Source: Alphaproteobacteria bacterium (GTDB lineage: Bacteria; Pseudomonadota; Alphaproteobacteria; Caulobacterales; Aquidulcibacteraceae). From it: DNA of 39,330 bases. Numbering within the stretch: position 1 is the stretch's first letter; every line of letters starts with the position of its first letter. Of this stretch, positions 7,584-15,065 are shown one piece after another. The position numbers were made by a program, and so were the translations under genes. The stretch is from NCBI GenBank assembly GCA_018969015.1, contig JAGWZE010000012.1, positions 55,001 to 94,330 on the forward strand, written 5' to 3'. Under the pieces are notes generated by a model. It made no database searches. It was not told the origin of the DNA and worked only from the letters and a program-made list of their open reading frames with translations.

Positions 7584-8834
7584 TCAGGCCCTGGCGATCG
7601 CGCGCACCGCGGCGAGCAGGCGGTCGATGTCGTCCTCCGAGGTGAAGACGTTCGGCGTCACCCGCACGCAGGCGCCGCGCGCGACGCCGAACCGCGCCAC
7701 CGTGAAGATCTTGTGCGCGTCGAGCAGACGCCGCGCAATCGCGCGCGCGTCCTCCGCAGACGTCTTGCCGCGCAGCCGGAACGAGGTGAGGCCGCCGCTC
7801 AGCGCCGGGTCCGCCGGCGTCAGGATCTCGAACGCGGGATGGTCCCGCAGCGGCTCGGCCCAGCGGTCGCGCAGCGCGCGCAGCCGCTCGGCCTTGCGCG
7901 CCGCGCCGATCTGTTCGTGGAAATCGAGCGCGTCCGGCAACGTCAAAAACGCCGCAAAATTGGCGGTGCCGGTGTGGACCTTCGAGTCGAGAGAGTCGAC
8001 CGGCCCGGGTTCGCCCATGAAGTTCTCGAGATCGCGGATCCGCGATCTCCGGCAATAGAGGATGCCCACGCCGATCGGCGCGCCGATCCATTTGTGGGCG
8101 TTCAGCCCGACGAAATCCGCGCCCATCTGCGTGAGGGAAAACGGAATCTGCCCCCAGGCGTGCGCGCTGTCGACGATGCAGTCGATCCCCCGCGCCCGCG
8201 CCATCGCGACGATCTCCGCGATCGGCAGCACGAGCCCGGTGCGGTGGCTGAGATGGGTGAGCAGCGCGAGACGCACGTGCGGGTTCGCGTCGAACGCCTG
8301 CGCGTAGGCGTCGATCAGCCCCTGCCGGGTCGCGGGTTCGGGCAGCGCGATGGTCACGGGAACGGCCCCGCGACGCTGGGCGAGCCAGGCCATCGCCGTC
8401 TGCATCGAGTCGTAGTCGAGATCGGCGTACAGGACGCCGTCGCCCGGCTTGAGGTTCGCATAGCCGCCGATCAGCGCCTGCAGCGCCTCCGTCGCGCCCC
8501 GCGTGAAGACGATCTCGTGGGCATCGACGCCCAGCGCCTGCGCGGCGCGCGCCCGGACCGCCGCCAGATCCGCGTCGTAGAACCGACGCGTGTAATAGGA
8601 GCCGTCGCGGTTCACCCGGTCGATGTGGGCCGCATAGGCGGCGCGGACCGGGCGCGCCATGACGCCGAAATTGCCGTTCTCGAGCTGCACGACGCCCGGC
8701 GGCAGATCGTAAAGGCGGGCGACCCCGCGCCAGAAATCGGACATCGCGCGAGACTCCGCCGACGGGGACGCGGCGACCGCCGCCAAGGACACCGCAGCCA
8801 CGGCCGCCACATCGCGCCGGGATGGATTGGTCAC
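7584..8834 (-). CDS. Exported aminotransferase class V-fold PLP enzyme (isopenicillin N epimerase-like)
   Basis: A protein of 416 residues from a GTG at 8834, chosen because GGGGAGG lies about five bases upstream and because it opens with a twin-arginine-type signal (SRRDVAAVAAVSLAAVAA, residues 5-22). The PLP fold is clear: TRGATEALQ (about 111-119) for phosphate binding, the cofactor Asp in VDSAH (D222) and the Schiff-base lysine K248 in NAHKWIGAP. Tat export suits an enzyme that folds with PLP in the cytoplasm. Relatives act as cysteine desulfurase-like or epimerase-like enzymes; the reaction here is unknown. Starting at the internal ATG for MSDFW would remove the signal. Confidence 0.85.
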   Translation of the reverse strand: MTNPSRRDVAAVAAVSLAAVAASPSAESRAMSDFWRGVARLYDLPPGVVQLENGNFGVMARPVRAAYAAHIDRVNRDGSYYTRRFYDADLAAVRARAAQALGVDAHEIVFTRGATEALQALIGGYANLKPGDGVLYADLDYDSMQTAMAWLAQRRGAVPVTIALPEPATRQGLIDAYAQAFDANPHVRLALLTHLSHRTGLVLPIAEIVAMARARGIDCIVDSAHAWGQIPFSLTQMGADFVGLNAHKWIGAPIGVGILYCRRSRIRDLENFMGEPGPVDSLDSKVHTGTANFAAFLTLPDALDFHEQIGAARKAERLRALRDRWAEPLRDHPAFEILTPADPALSGGLTSFRLRGKTSAEDARAIARRLLDAHKIFTVARFGVARGACVRVTPNVFTSEDDIDRLLAAVRAIARA

Positions 8835-8860
8835 GACGCCCTCCCCGGCCGCACGCCCGA

Positions 8861-8920
8861 GCCCTTCGCCCGAAAGCCCTTCGCCCGAAAGCCCTTCGCC
8901 CGAAAGCCCTTCGCCCCCAG
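8861..8920. repeat. Four tandem 15-bp repeats upstream of the aminotransferase-like gene
   Basis: Units of GCCCTTCGCCCGAAA occupy 8861-8875, 8876-8890 and 8891-8905, with a diverged fourth at 8906-8920. The array is 26-86 bases upstream of the GTG start on the minus strand, in its leader or promoter region. Read in frame, it would encode a GEGLS pentapeptide repeat. No spacers are present, so it is a simple short tandem repeat that may vary in copy number. Confidence 0.9.
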
Positions 8921-9078
8921 GCCCTCCGCGAACGCCATCCACGTGTCGAACAAGCTTGCCCGCATCGCGCCCCGGCGTCCAGACGCGGCCCCAGCCATCG
9001 CGCCGCCGCGCCCTCACCCCGCACCGACGCAAAGGCTAGACGCGCAATCGGCCGGCGCGCTACACGCTGGGGCGCAAA

Positions 9079-9153
9079 GCGGGTGTAGTTCAGAGGTAGA
9101 ACGTCAGCTTCCCAAGCTGAATGTCAGGGGTTCGATTCCCCTCACCCGCTCCA
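9079..9153 (+). tRNA. tRNA-Gly(CCC)
   Basis: The acceptor stem GCGGGTG (9079-9085) pairs with CACCCGC (9143-9149), with discriminator T at 9150 and an encoded CCA at 9151-9153. The anticodon stem TCAGC/GCTGA (9104-9108 and 9116-9120) encloses the loop TTCCCAA with anticodon CCC at 9111-9113. The T-loop TTCGATT lies in GGGGTTCGATTCCCC. Without CCA it is 72 nt, normal for tRNA-Gly. The block of accessory genes begins just downstream, so this could be an island insertion site, but I found no second copy of its 3' end. Confidence 0.97.
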
Positions 9154-9253
9154 TAAATTTCCATATTTTCCAGCCGCTTACAGAAATCCCAGCTCGACCG
9201 CATATCGAACGCTGCGGCGTTTGGGGTCGAAAACGCGCGCCCGCCGACGGAGA

Positions 9254-10471
9254 TCAGGTGCGACGCCCCCACCGCGCATCCGCCTCGCGCACCAGATGAT
9301 CGACATCGCGAAGCCATTGCCGATGCACCGCGCCGTTGACGTTGAAGAACAAGCGACCCTGGTGGATCTTGAAGCTCTCCGGGTCTCCTCGAACCTCTGC
9401 GCCCCGCGCCATCGCAAACGCGCACAGGCCGCCATAGCTTGGAAGGTAGCGGTGCGGATCGGCGAGAAACCGATCGCGATGGGCTGCGCTCGCGAACAGA
9501 TACACGCCGCCATCGTGCTCGCCTGCGAACGCGGGAGCGCCCCGCTGCGGCCTTCCCGAGTCGTCGAAAAAGCTGACGAGATCGTATCCCGCAAACGCCG
9601 GCATCGTTGCGCCCATGCGGTCATGATGATGATCGAAATCATGGCGCGGCGCCGCGGGCGTCAATCCGCCGCCGGCGATCCAGGCGCGCGTTTGCATCGC
9701 GCCGCGCTCGATCAGCTCATTCGTTCGGCTGAAGTTGAAGGGCGACACGTCGAGCGGACACAGATGCGGGGTGACGTGGATCTCGACACCGGAGGCCAGG
9801 AGCTGAAGATCGCGCTCCATCTGGTTGGAGATCATCAGGGTCAGTGCGTGCATGCCGCTCGCGACCGCGCCCGACGGCGGCCCTGTCATGGAACAAGCAT
9901 AGCCCGTTTGCAGCACGATGATGCGTGTCGCGCCGAGCTGCGCGGCGGTGAGGATCGGCGTGTTGCCGGCCACGGCGCCATCCATCAAATGCTCATCGCC
10001 GATCCGCACCATCGGAAACGCGATCGGGATCGCCGCGCTGGCGAGAATGGCGTCGGCGATGTCGCCACGCGACAGCGACGTCGCTGCGCCGCTGAGCGAG
10101 GTCGCGACGACGTGCACCGGGATCGACGCATCTTCGAGCTGGCGAAACGGGAGATTCTTTTCGATCAGCCGCCGCAAAGCGTGCGTTCCGAACAAGGCGC
10201 CGCGACCGCGGAGCCAGTTGACGGCGCCGCCGAGCGAGAAGGGAAACACGTCGCCGCGCCGAAGCCGGCGCCAAATGGCGGCAAGCTGTTCGACGCCCTC
10301 TGCATCCGGATAGGCGGCATAGAAGCAGGCGTTCAGGGCGCCAACGGACGCGCCGACGACGAAATCCGGCCGCTCCCCCACTTCCGTCAAGGCCTGCAAC
10401 GCGCCGACCTGGATCGCGCCGAGGCTGCCGCCGCCGGCGAACACGAAGGCTGTGCGATGTGGGTCCGGCAT
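9254..10471 (-). CDS. Patatin-like phospholipase fused to a C-terminal YHS domain
   Basis: A protein of 405 residues in two parts. Residues 1-290 are a patatin-like lipid acyl hydrolase with the oxyanion glycine loop GGGSLGA (13-19), nucleophile S42 in GASVG and the dyad Asp D164 in DGAVAG. From about residue 294 comes a YHS domain: GYDLVSFF, then VYLFASAAHRDRF, then YGGLCAFA with C350 and a closing NVNGAVHRQWLRDV. YHS domains occur in metal-linked and periplasmic proteins. No signal peptide is seen. The gene starts 19 bp after the stop of the Rieske-ThDP gene, so the two are likely cotranscribed. The fusion could also be a joined pair of ancestral genes. Confidence 0.88.
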   Translation of the reverse strand: MPDPHRTAFVFAGGGSLGAIQVGALQALTEVGERPDFVVGASVGALNACFYAAYPDAEGVEQLAAIWRRLRRGDVFPFSLGGAVNWLRGRGALFGTHALRRLIEKNLPFRQLEDASIPVHVVATSLSGAATSLSRGDIADAILASAAIPIAFPMVRIGDEHLMDGAVAGNTPILTAAQLGATRIIVLQTGYACSMTGPPSGAVASGMHALTLMISNQMERDLQLLASGVEIHVTPHLCPLDVSPFNFSRTNELIERGAMQTRAWIAGGGLTPAAPRHDFDHHHDRMGATMPAFAGYDLVSFFDDSGRPQRGAPAFAGEHDGGVYLFASAAHRDRFLADPHRYLPSYGGLCAFAMARGAEVRGDPESFKIHQGRLFFNVNGAVHRQWLRDVDHLVREADARWGRRT

Positions 10472-10490
10472 GTCGCGGCTCGCGTTTCAT

Positions 10491-12473
10491 TCACACGAGA
10501 TCGGGGTCGGTGAAGATTTCGACGAGCGCGGGTCCTTTGTGGCGGATCGCAGTCGCCAGCATCTCGTCGAGTTCAGACGTCGCTCGGACGACGAGGCCAA
10601 GACCGCCACAGGACCGGGCGAATCCGGCGAAGGCCGGATTGATCAATTCCGTCTGCCAAACGGCATAGGAGCCGGCGCGCTGCTCTTTGGAAATCTTGCC
10701 GAGTTGGGCATTGTTCAAGAGCACATGGCAGATATCCATGCCGTACTTCACCGCGGTGGTGAACTCCATGGCGTACTGGCCGAAGCCGCCGTCCCCAGAG
10801 ATCGAGATGACCTTGCGTCCTGAGAAGGCGGCGCAATCTTGCGTCGCCGCCCATGCCCCCATCGCTGCCGGAAATCCGAACCCGATCGATCCGAGATAGC
10901 CCGACATCAGAACCCGTTGCGTGCCCCGTGGCTCGAAATAGCGGCCGAACGAGTAGGTGTTGTTGCCGACATCGACGGGAAAGATCGCATCGTCCGGCGC
11001 GAGGCGCGTAAGAGCCTCGAACACGGCGGCGGCGGCGATCCCCCGCCCTCGGTCCTCGACAGCACGCCGCGCTTTTTCAGCGCGCCAGATCCGCCACCGG
11101 TCGGCAACTTCTCCACGCAGGTCGATCGCCGCAGCAGGCCTGCCGGCCAGCGCTTCGCGCATCGCCCGAGCCGTGACCGCGACGTCGCCCAGCACCGGAA
11201 CGGTGACCGGGTGGCGCTTGGCGATCCGCATCGGATCGCGGTCGATCTGTATGGTCGGCGTACCTTCGTAGATCCCGGTATGGTCGGAGAACGAAGCGCC
11301 GAACACGACGAAGAGATCGGCCTCGTTCATGAACCAGCTCGAAATCGGCGTTCCAGACCGTCCCATCACGCCGGCCGCCAGCGGATGCGCATCCGCAATT
11401 TGGCCTTTCGCCTTGAACGTCGTGGCGATCGGCGCGCCGAGAGACTCGGCCAGACGGATGACCTCGGCCATGCCGCCGAGCGCGCCGAACCCGATGATGA
11501 AAAGAGGACGACGCGCCCGCGCCAACAGGTCAACCGCATCAGCCAGCGCCGTCATCGGCGGCGCCACAGCGCCGTCCGCCAATCGTCCCGCAGGCCCGAG
11601 CGAGACCGCCCCCTCGGCGGCAGGCCGCGCTTGGACATTGTCCGGCAGGATCAGATGGCCGACGCCGCCACGCACGATCGCCGTCTTGATCGCCTGCGCC
11701 ATGAGTTGAGAATGGTTCGAAGACGGATGCGCCGTTTCAGAGAACGCCGCCACGGCTTCGAAGGCCGCTTCGAGATCGATGTCTTGAAAGGCGTGCGCGC
11801 CGATCACCTGATCCTGCACCTGCCCCGTGATCGCAAGCGCCGGCGCGCTGTCGACCTTCGCGTCCCACAATCCGGTCAAGAGGTTCGTTGCGCCGGGCCC
11901 GGCGATGGTGAGCGCCGCCGCGGGCTTGCCCGTGAGCTTTCCGTAGGCTGAGACGGCGAACGCTGCGGCCCCTTCGTGACGGACGCCGAAATACTGGAGC
12001 GCCCCGGCCTCCGCCTGCACCCGCAGAGCGTCCGCGAACCCGAGATTGGAATGGCCTACCATGCCGAAGACGGTGGTGACACCCCAGTTCACCATGGTCT
12101 CGGCCATCACGTCCGAGATCGTGCGGACGCGCGGCGGATCCGGCTCGACGCCGACATAAACGCCGTCCTCCCGAACCTCGACCGGATAAAGCTTCTGCCC
12201 CGTATCCGCGTGGCCGCCGGGCGATTTGCCGGTCAGCGGATCGAAGTCCCATCCGTGCCAAGGGCATCGCAGCCAGCATTTTCCGTCGACGCCGACCTCG
12301 ATCGATCCCTCGCCCAAAGGGCCGCCCTGATGCGGGCAACGATTGTCCATCGCGGCAAACTGGCCGTTGAGCTTGGTGAGAGCGAGCGAAACGCGCCCTG
12401 CCGAGACCGACATCACTCGGCCCTCTGCGAGGTCGGAGCCTTCCGCTACCTTCCGCCAGACGAGCCCGTCCAT
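10491..12473 (-). CDS. Rieske [2Fe-2S] domain fused to a ThDP-dependent enzyme (acetolactate synthase/pyruvate oxidase-like)
   Basis: A protein of 660 residues. Residues 1-110 form a complete Rieske domain with cluster ligands C46/H48 (RCPHQGG) and C70/H73 (CPWHGWD). From about 118 follows a full three-domain ThDP enzyme: PYR domain with the catalytic Glu E167 (VRHEGAA), central domain, and PP domain with the ThDP/Mg motif GDG at 560-562 ending in NN at 587-588. Such enzymes decarboxylate 2-oxo acids or condense the product. The Rieske cluster suggests an electron-transferring, pyruvate-oxidase-like reaction, but that is inference. AGGAGG lies eight bases before the ATG at 12473. It leads the operon with the patatin-YHS gene. 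Confidence 0.92.
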   Translation of the reverse strand: MDGLVWRKVAEGSDLAEGRVMSVSAGRVSLALTKLNGQFAAMDNRCPHQGGPLGEGSIEVGVDGKCWLRCPWHGWDFDPLTGKSPGGHADTGQKLYPVEVREDGVYVGVEPDPPRVRTISDVMAETMVNWGVTTVFGMVGHSNLGFADALRVQAEAGALQYFGVRHEGAAAFAVSAYGKLTGKPAAALTIAGPGATNLLTGLWDAKVDSAPALAITGQVQDQVIGAHAFQDIDLEAAFEAVAAFSETAHPSSNHSQLMAQAIKTAIVRGGVGHLILPDNVQARPAAEGAVSLGPAGRLADGAVAPPMTALADAVDLLARARRPLFIIGFGALGGMAEVIRLAESLGAPIATTFKAKGQIADAHPLAAGVMGRSGTPISSWFMNEADLFVVFGASFSDHTGIYEGTPTIQIDRDPMRIAKRHPVTVPVLGDVAVTARAMREALAGRPAAAIDLRGEVADRWRIWRAEKARRAVEDRGRGIAAAAVFEALTRLAPDDAIFPVDVGNNTYSFGRYFEPRGTQRVLMSGYLGSIGFGFPAAMGAWAATQDCAAFSGRKVISISGDGGFGQYAMEFTTAVKYGMDICHVLLNNAQLGKISKEQRAGSYAVWQTELINPAFAGFARSCGGLGLVVRATSELDEMLATAIRHKGPALVEIFTDPDLV

Positions 12474-12768
12474 CCTCGAAACCTCCTGGCAGCCCGGCCG
12501 CGTCGCCGGATCGCCGCACTGAGAGTTCGCGGAAGGCCCCGGCGCCGTTACAGCCCAACGGGATTTTTTCGCAGCGCGCGTGCGCGACGACAGATGCTCG
12601 CGACGATGGACTGAACGACGCCGAAAAGACCTGCGACCCTTTGACCATCCGTAACGCAAGTCCCGCCTCGAGCGTAGGCCATCGCGCGCGGCAGAGGCTG
12701 GTCTGCGCGGACGGGGGATCGAGCATGAAGGGCGATACGCTTCGCAAGCGGCGCGCATCGCAGATTCC

Positions 12769-14217
12769 ATGATCGCAGGCGTGCTCCACCGCATCCAGCG
12801 TGCCCGCCTCGCCTGCGCCATCGCACTGGCTCTGCTTGGTGTGGTCCTCGCGATGTCCGTGCAGGCGCCGATCGACGCGTCCGCTCGGCCGACCGCGAGG
12901 CCGGAAGTCCTGGGCGCGTTCGACGGCGCGCCGGCCATTGAAACACAATTGGCCTGGGCGCAGCGCCGGCGAAGTCTGCAGCGCGTCTTTCAGGACGAAA
13001 TCTATGGACATCTGCCATCGGCGTCGATCACGGCCGTCCGCCCGCGACGGCCAGAACGCTCCGCCTATCATGGTGCGGCGACCGTCTCGTCCTTCGATGT
13101 CGACGTCGCGGCCGTGTTCGGACATGTTGCTTCGCCAACCCGCACGTTCCGCCTGGACTTGATCGTTCCGGCGTCGGCGACTGCCGCCCGTCCGGCGCCG
13201 ATCGTCCTCATGGAAACCTTCTGTCCCCTCGTCGACGACGGCGCGGCGCCTGCGGTGACCCATGGCGGCCCCCTGGTGACCTGCACATCGAGCCTACAGT
13301 CGCGCTTGGTCCGTTTCCTGTTCGGGTTTCAGATCGCGTCGCCCCCAACCCAAGAGCTTCTCGACCGCGGATACGCGATCGCCATGGCCTTTCCTGGCGA
13401 CGTCGTGCCCGACGATCCGAAAGCCGGCGTCGACGCTCTCAATGCCCTTGCCGGCCCGATGGCTGGCGACCGATCGCGCTGGGGCGCGATCGCGGCCTGG
13501 GCGTGGACCTATAGCCGGATGATCGATGCGGTTCTGCAAGATCCGCGCATCGACCGATCGCGCATCGCCGTGCTCGGACATTCCCGCTACGGCAAAGCCG
13601 CGCTGGTTGCGGCGGCGTTCGACGAGAGGATCGCCGCCGTCGTGTCACGGGCCTCCGGCGCCGGCGGCGCTGCGCTGAGCCGAGAGAAGATCGGTGAGCG
13701 CATTGGGGGCATGATGCGCGCCTACCCGCATTGGTTTGCCCCACGCTTTCGGCACTACGCTGGGCTGGAAGACCGGTTGCCCATCGACCAGCACCAGCTC
13801 CTCGCCCTGATCGCGCCGCGCGCAGTGTTTCTCGCGAATGGTCGAGAAGACGTCTGGTCCGATCCGATCGGAGTGTGGCGCGCGGCCGAGAGCGCCGACG
13901 CCGCGTGGAAGCTTTTGGGGGCGCGCGGGCTCGACCAGGTCAGCCCGCTCGATTTCAACCCGCACGCGGACATCAGCTATCGATTGCGGGAGGGGCCGCA
14001 TTGGGCGCTGCGCGGCGATTGGCCGGATATCCTCGCCTTTCTTGACGCGCACATTGGTTCGGAAGCTGACGACAGCGAGATGGGCCGAATGCCGATGACC
14101 GTCCGCCGTGATCATAGGTGCGCCCGCGAGGGAGGAAGCCTCGGCCGAGCCCATTGCCGAACGCCTTGTATTCCGACGCCGAACACCGATCTGGCACTCA
14201 CATCCAACGTGAAGTAG
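12769..14217 (+). CDS. Secreted alpha/beta hydrolase, CE15 glucuronoyl esterase/acetylxylan esterase-like
   Basis: A protein of 482 residues with a hydrophobic N-terminal segment (about 13-32) that looks like a signal peptide or anchor. The nucleophile elbow is GHSRYGK with S272; CE15 glucuronoyl esterases have GCSRxGK there. NGREDVWSDPIG (358-368) and GPHWALRGDW with H411 match the acid and histidine regions of that family. CE15 enzymes cleave lignin-glucuronoxylan ester links. The last 50 or so residues are low in hydrophobicity and look like read-through sequence. No good ribosome site precedes the ATG at 12769, so the start is uncertain. In the 295 bp between this gene and the divergent Rieske-ThDP gene I saw no clear site. 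Confidence 0.8.
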   Translation: MIAGVLHRIQRARLACAIALALLGVVLAMSVQAPIDASARPTARPEVLGAFDGAPAIETQLAWAQRRRSLQRVFQDEIYGHLPSASITAVRPRRPERSAYHGAATVSSFDVDVAAVFGHVASPTRTFRLDLIVPASATAARPAPIVLMETFCPLVDDGAAPAVTHGGPLVTCTSSLQSRLVRFLFGFQIASPPTQELLDRGYAIAMAFPGDVVPDDPKAGVDALNALAGPMAGDRSRWGAIAAWAWTYSRMIDAVLQDPRIDRSRIAVLGHSRYGKAALVAAAFDERIAAVVSRASGAGGAALSREKIGERIGGMMRAYPHWFAPRFRHYAGLEDRLPIDQHQLLALIAPRAVFLANGREDVWSDPIGVWRAAESADAAWKLLGARGLDQVSPLDFNPHADISYRLREGPHWALRGDWPDILAFLDAHIGSEADDSEMGRMPMTVRRDHRCAREGGSLGRAHCRTPCIPTPNTDLALTSNVK

Positions 14218-14224
14218 CACCGAC

Positions 14225-14626
14225 ATGCCACCAATCGCGTCAGTCAAGGTCGACCATATTGTTCTCCTCGCCCAATCGTTGGAGCGTAGCCTTCCCTTCT
14301 ACGACGCTCTTCTGGAGTGTCTCGGGTTCACGAAGCTTTCGCAGCACTTTTGGCGTAATCAGGACGGATTCATCGTTCAGCTCGACGAAGCGCGCCCCGA
14401 CACGTCCGCCTACGAACGATACGGCGCGGGCGTGAACCACCTCGGCTTGCGTGTTGAAACCGTCGCCGAAGTCCACGCCGTGCAGCACGCGATGCGCGCG
14501 CGCGGCTTTGATGCGCCCGAGACGCAGGACCTCGATGGTGTCCTTGCACTGTTCATGAAGGATCCTGACGGCTTCCGGATCGAAGTGTCCTACTTCCCGC
14601 CATACCTCGATCTGGCGCAGGCATGA
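14225..14626 (+). CDS. VOC (glyoxalase/bleomycin-resistance/dioxygenase) family protein
   Basis: A small protein of 133 residues with the paired beta-alpha-beta-beta-beta layout of the vicinal oxygen chelate fold. Probable metal ligands are H11 (VDHIVLL), H72 (VNHLGL) and E120 (FRIEVSY), the positions used by single-domain glyoxalase I and related dioxygenases. MKDPDGFRIEV is the typical C-terminal strand. It starts 7 bp after the esterase stop and is probably cotranscribed with it. Possible roles include a lyase, isomerase or dioxygenase step; the substrate cannot be read from sequence. Confidence 0.88.
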   Translation: MPPIASVKVDHIVLLAQSLERSLPFYDALLECLGFTKLSQHFWRNQDGFIVQLDEARPDTSAYERYGAGVNHLGLRVETVAEVHAVQHAMRARGFDAPETQDLDGVLALFMKDPDGFRIEVSYFPPYLDLAQA

Positions 14627-14654
14627 ACGCAGATGACGCGCCCTTTCAGCCGCC

Positions 14655-15008
14655 TTACGAAGCGCGCATGTGGCTGGCGTGTCGGCGGCCAAGCATGACG
14701 GCCTCGATCGAGGGCGCGCGCAGACTGAGCCAAAGCAGGTAGATCGACAGGAACATCATGCCGCCGAAGAAAGCCACGACGGCGAGGAGAAGCGAAGGCG
14801 GCGAGAACTGTCCGCGCCACGCGGTCCAGAACGCGGAAAGTATCAAGAAACCCGAGAAGTCGACGTTGAACTGACCGGGCCAGGTGAAGGCGAGAATGTC
14901 GCCAAAGAAGACCGTCAAGAGGTCCCAACCATGCCGATCAATGACGATGGCGGTATAGATCACCAGCGCGATGAGATGAATGACCAGTACCGCACGTAAC
15001 CAAAGCAT
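14655..15008 (-). CDS. Small three-helix membrane protein, downstream of the P450 gene
   Basis: A protein of 117 residues with hydrophobic helices near 3-22, 47-62 and 70-92 and the aromatic-rich linker FTWPGQFNVDF. I do not recognise a named family. The start at 15008 has a perfect GAGGAGG five bases upstream; the frame extends 16 codons further, but that would bury the Shine-Dalgarno sequence. It follows the CYP153-like gene on the same strand (57 bp gap) and may be cotranscribed, so a role in positioning or supplying the hydroxylase is possible but unproven. It is convergent with the VOC gene, 28 bp apart. Confidence 0.8.
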   Translation of the reverse strand: MLWLRAVLVIHLIALVIYTAIVIDRHGWDLLTVFFGDILAFTWPGQFNVDFSGFLILSAFWTAWRGQFSPPSLLLAVVAFFGGMMFLSIYLLWLSLRAPSIEAVMLGRRHASHMRAS

Positions 15009-15065
15009 ACGTTCCTCCTCGATAGCGGGCGCGCCGCCGATGCCTTCAGCGCTCACCTCGGCCCC

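Noticed and set aside
8861-8920. Tandem 15-bp repeats as a CRISPR array
   Set aside because: Units are directly adjacent without spacers and too short; it is a simple tandem repeat.
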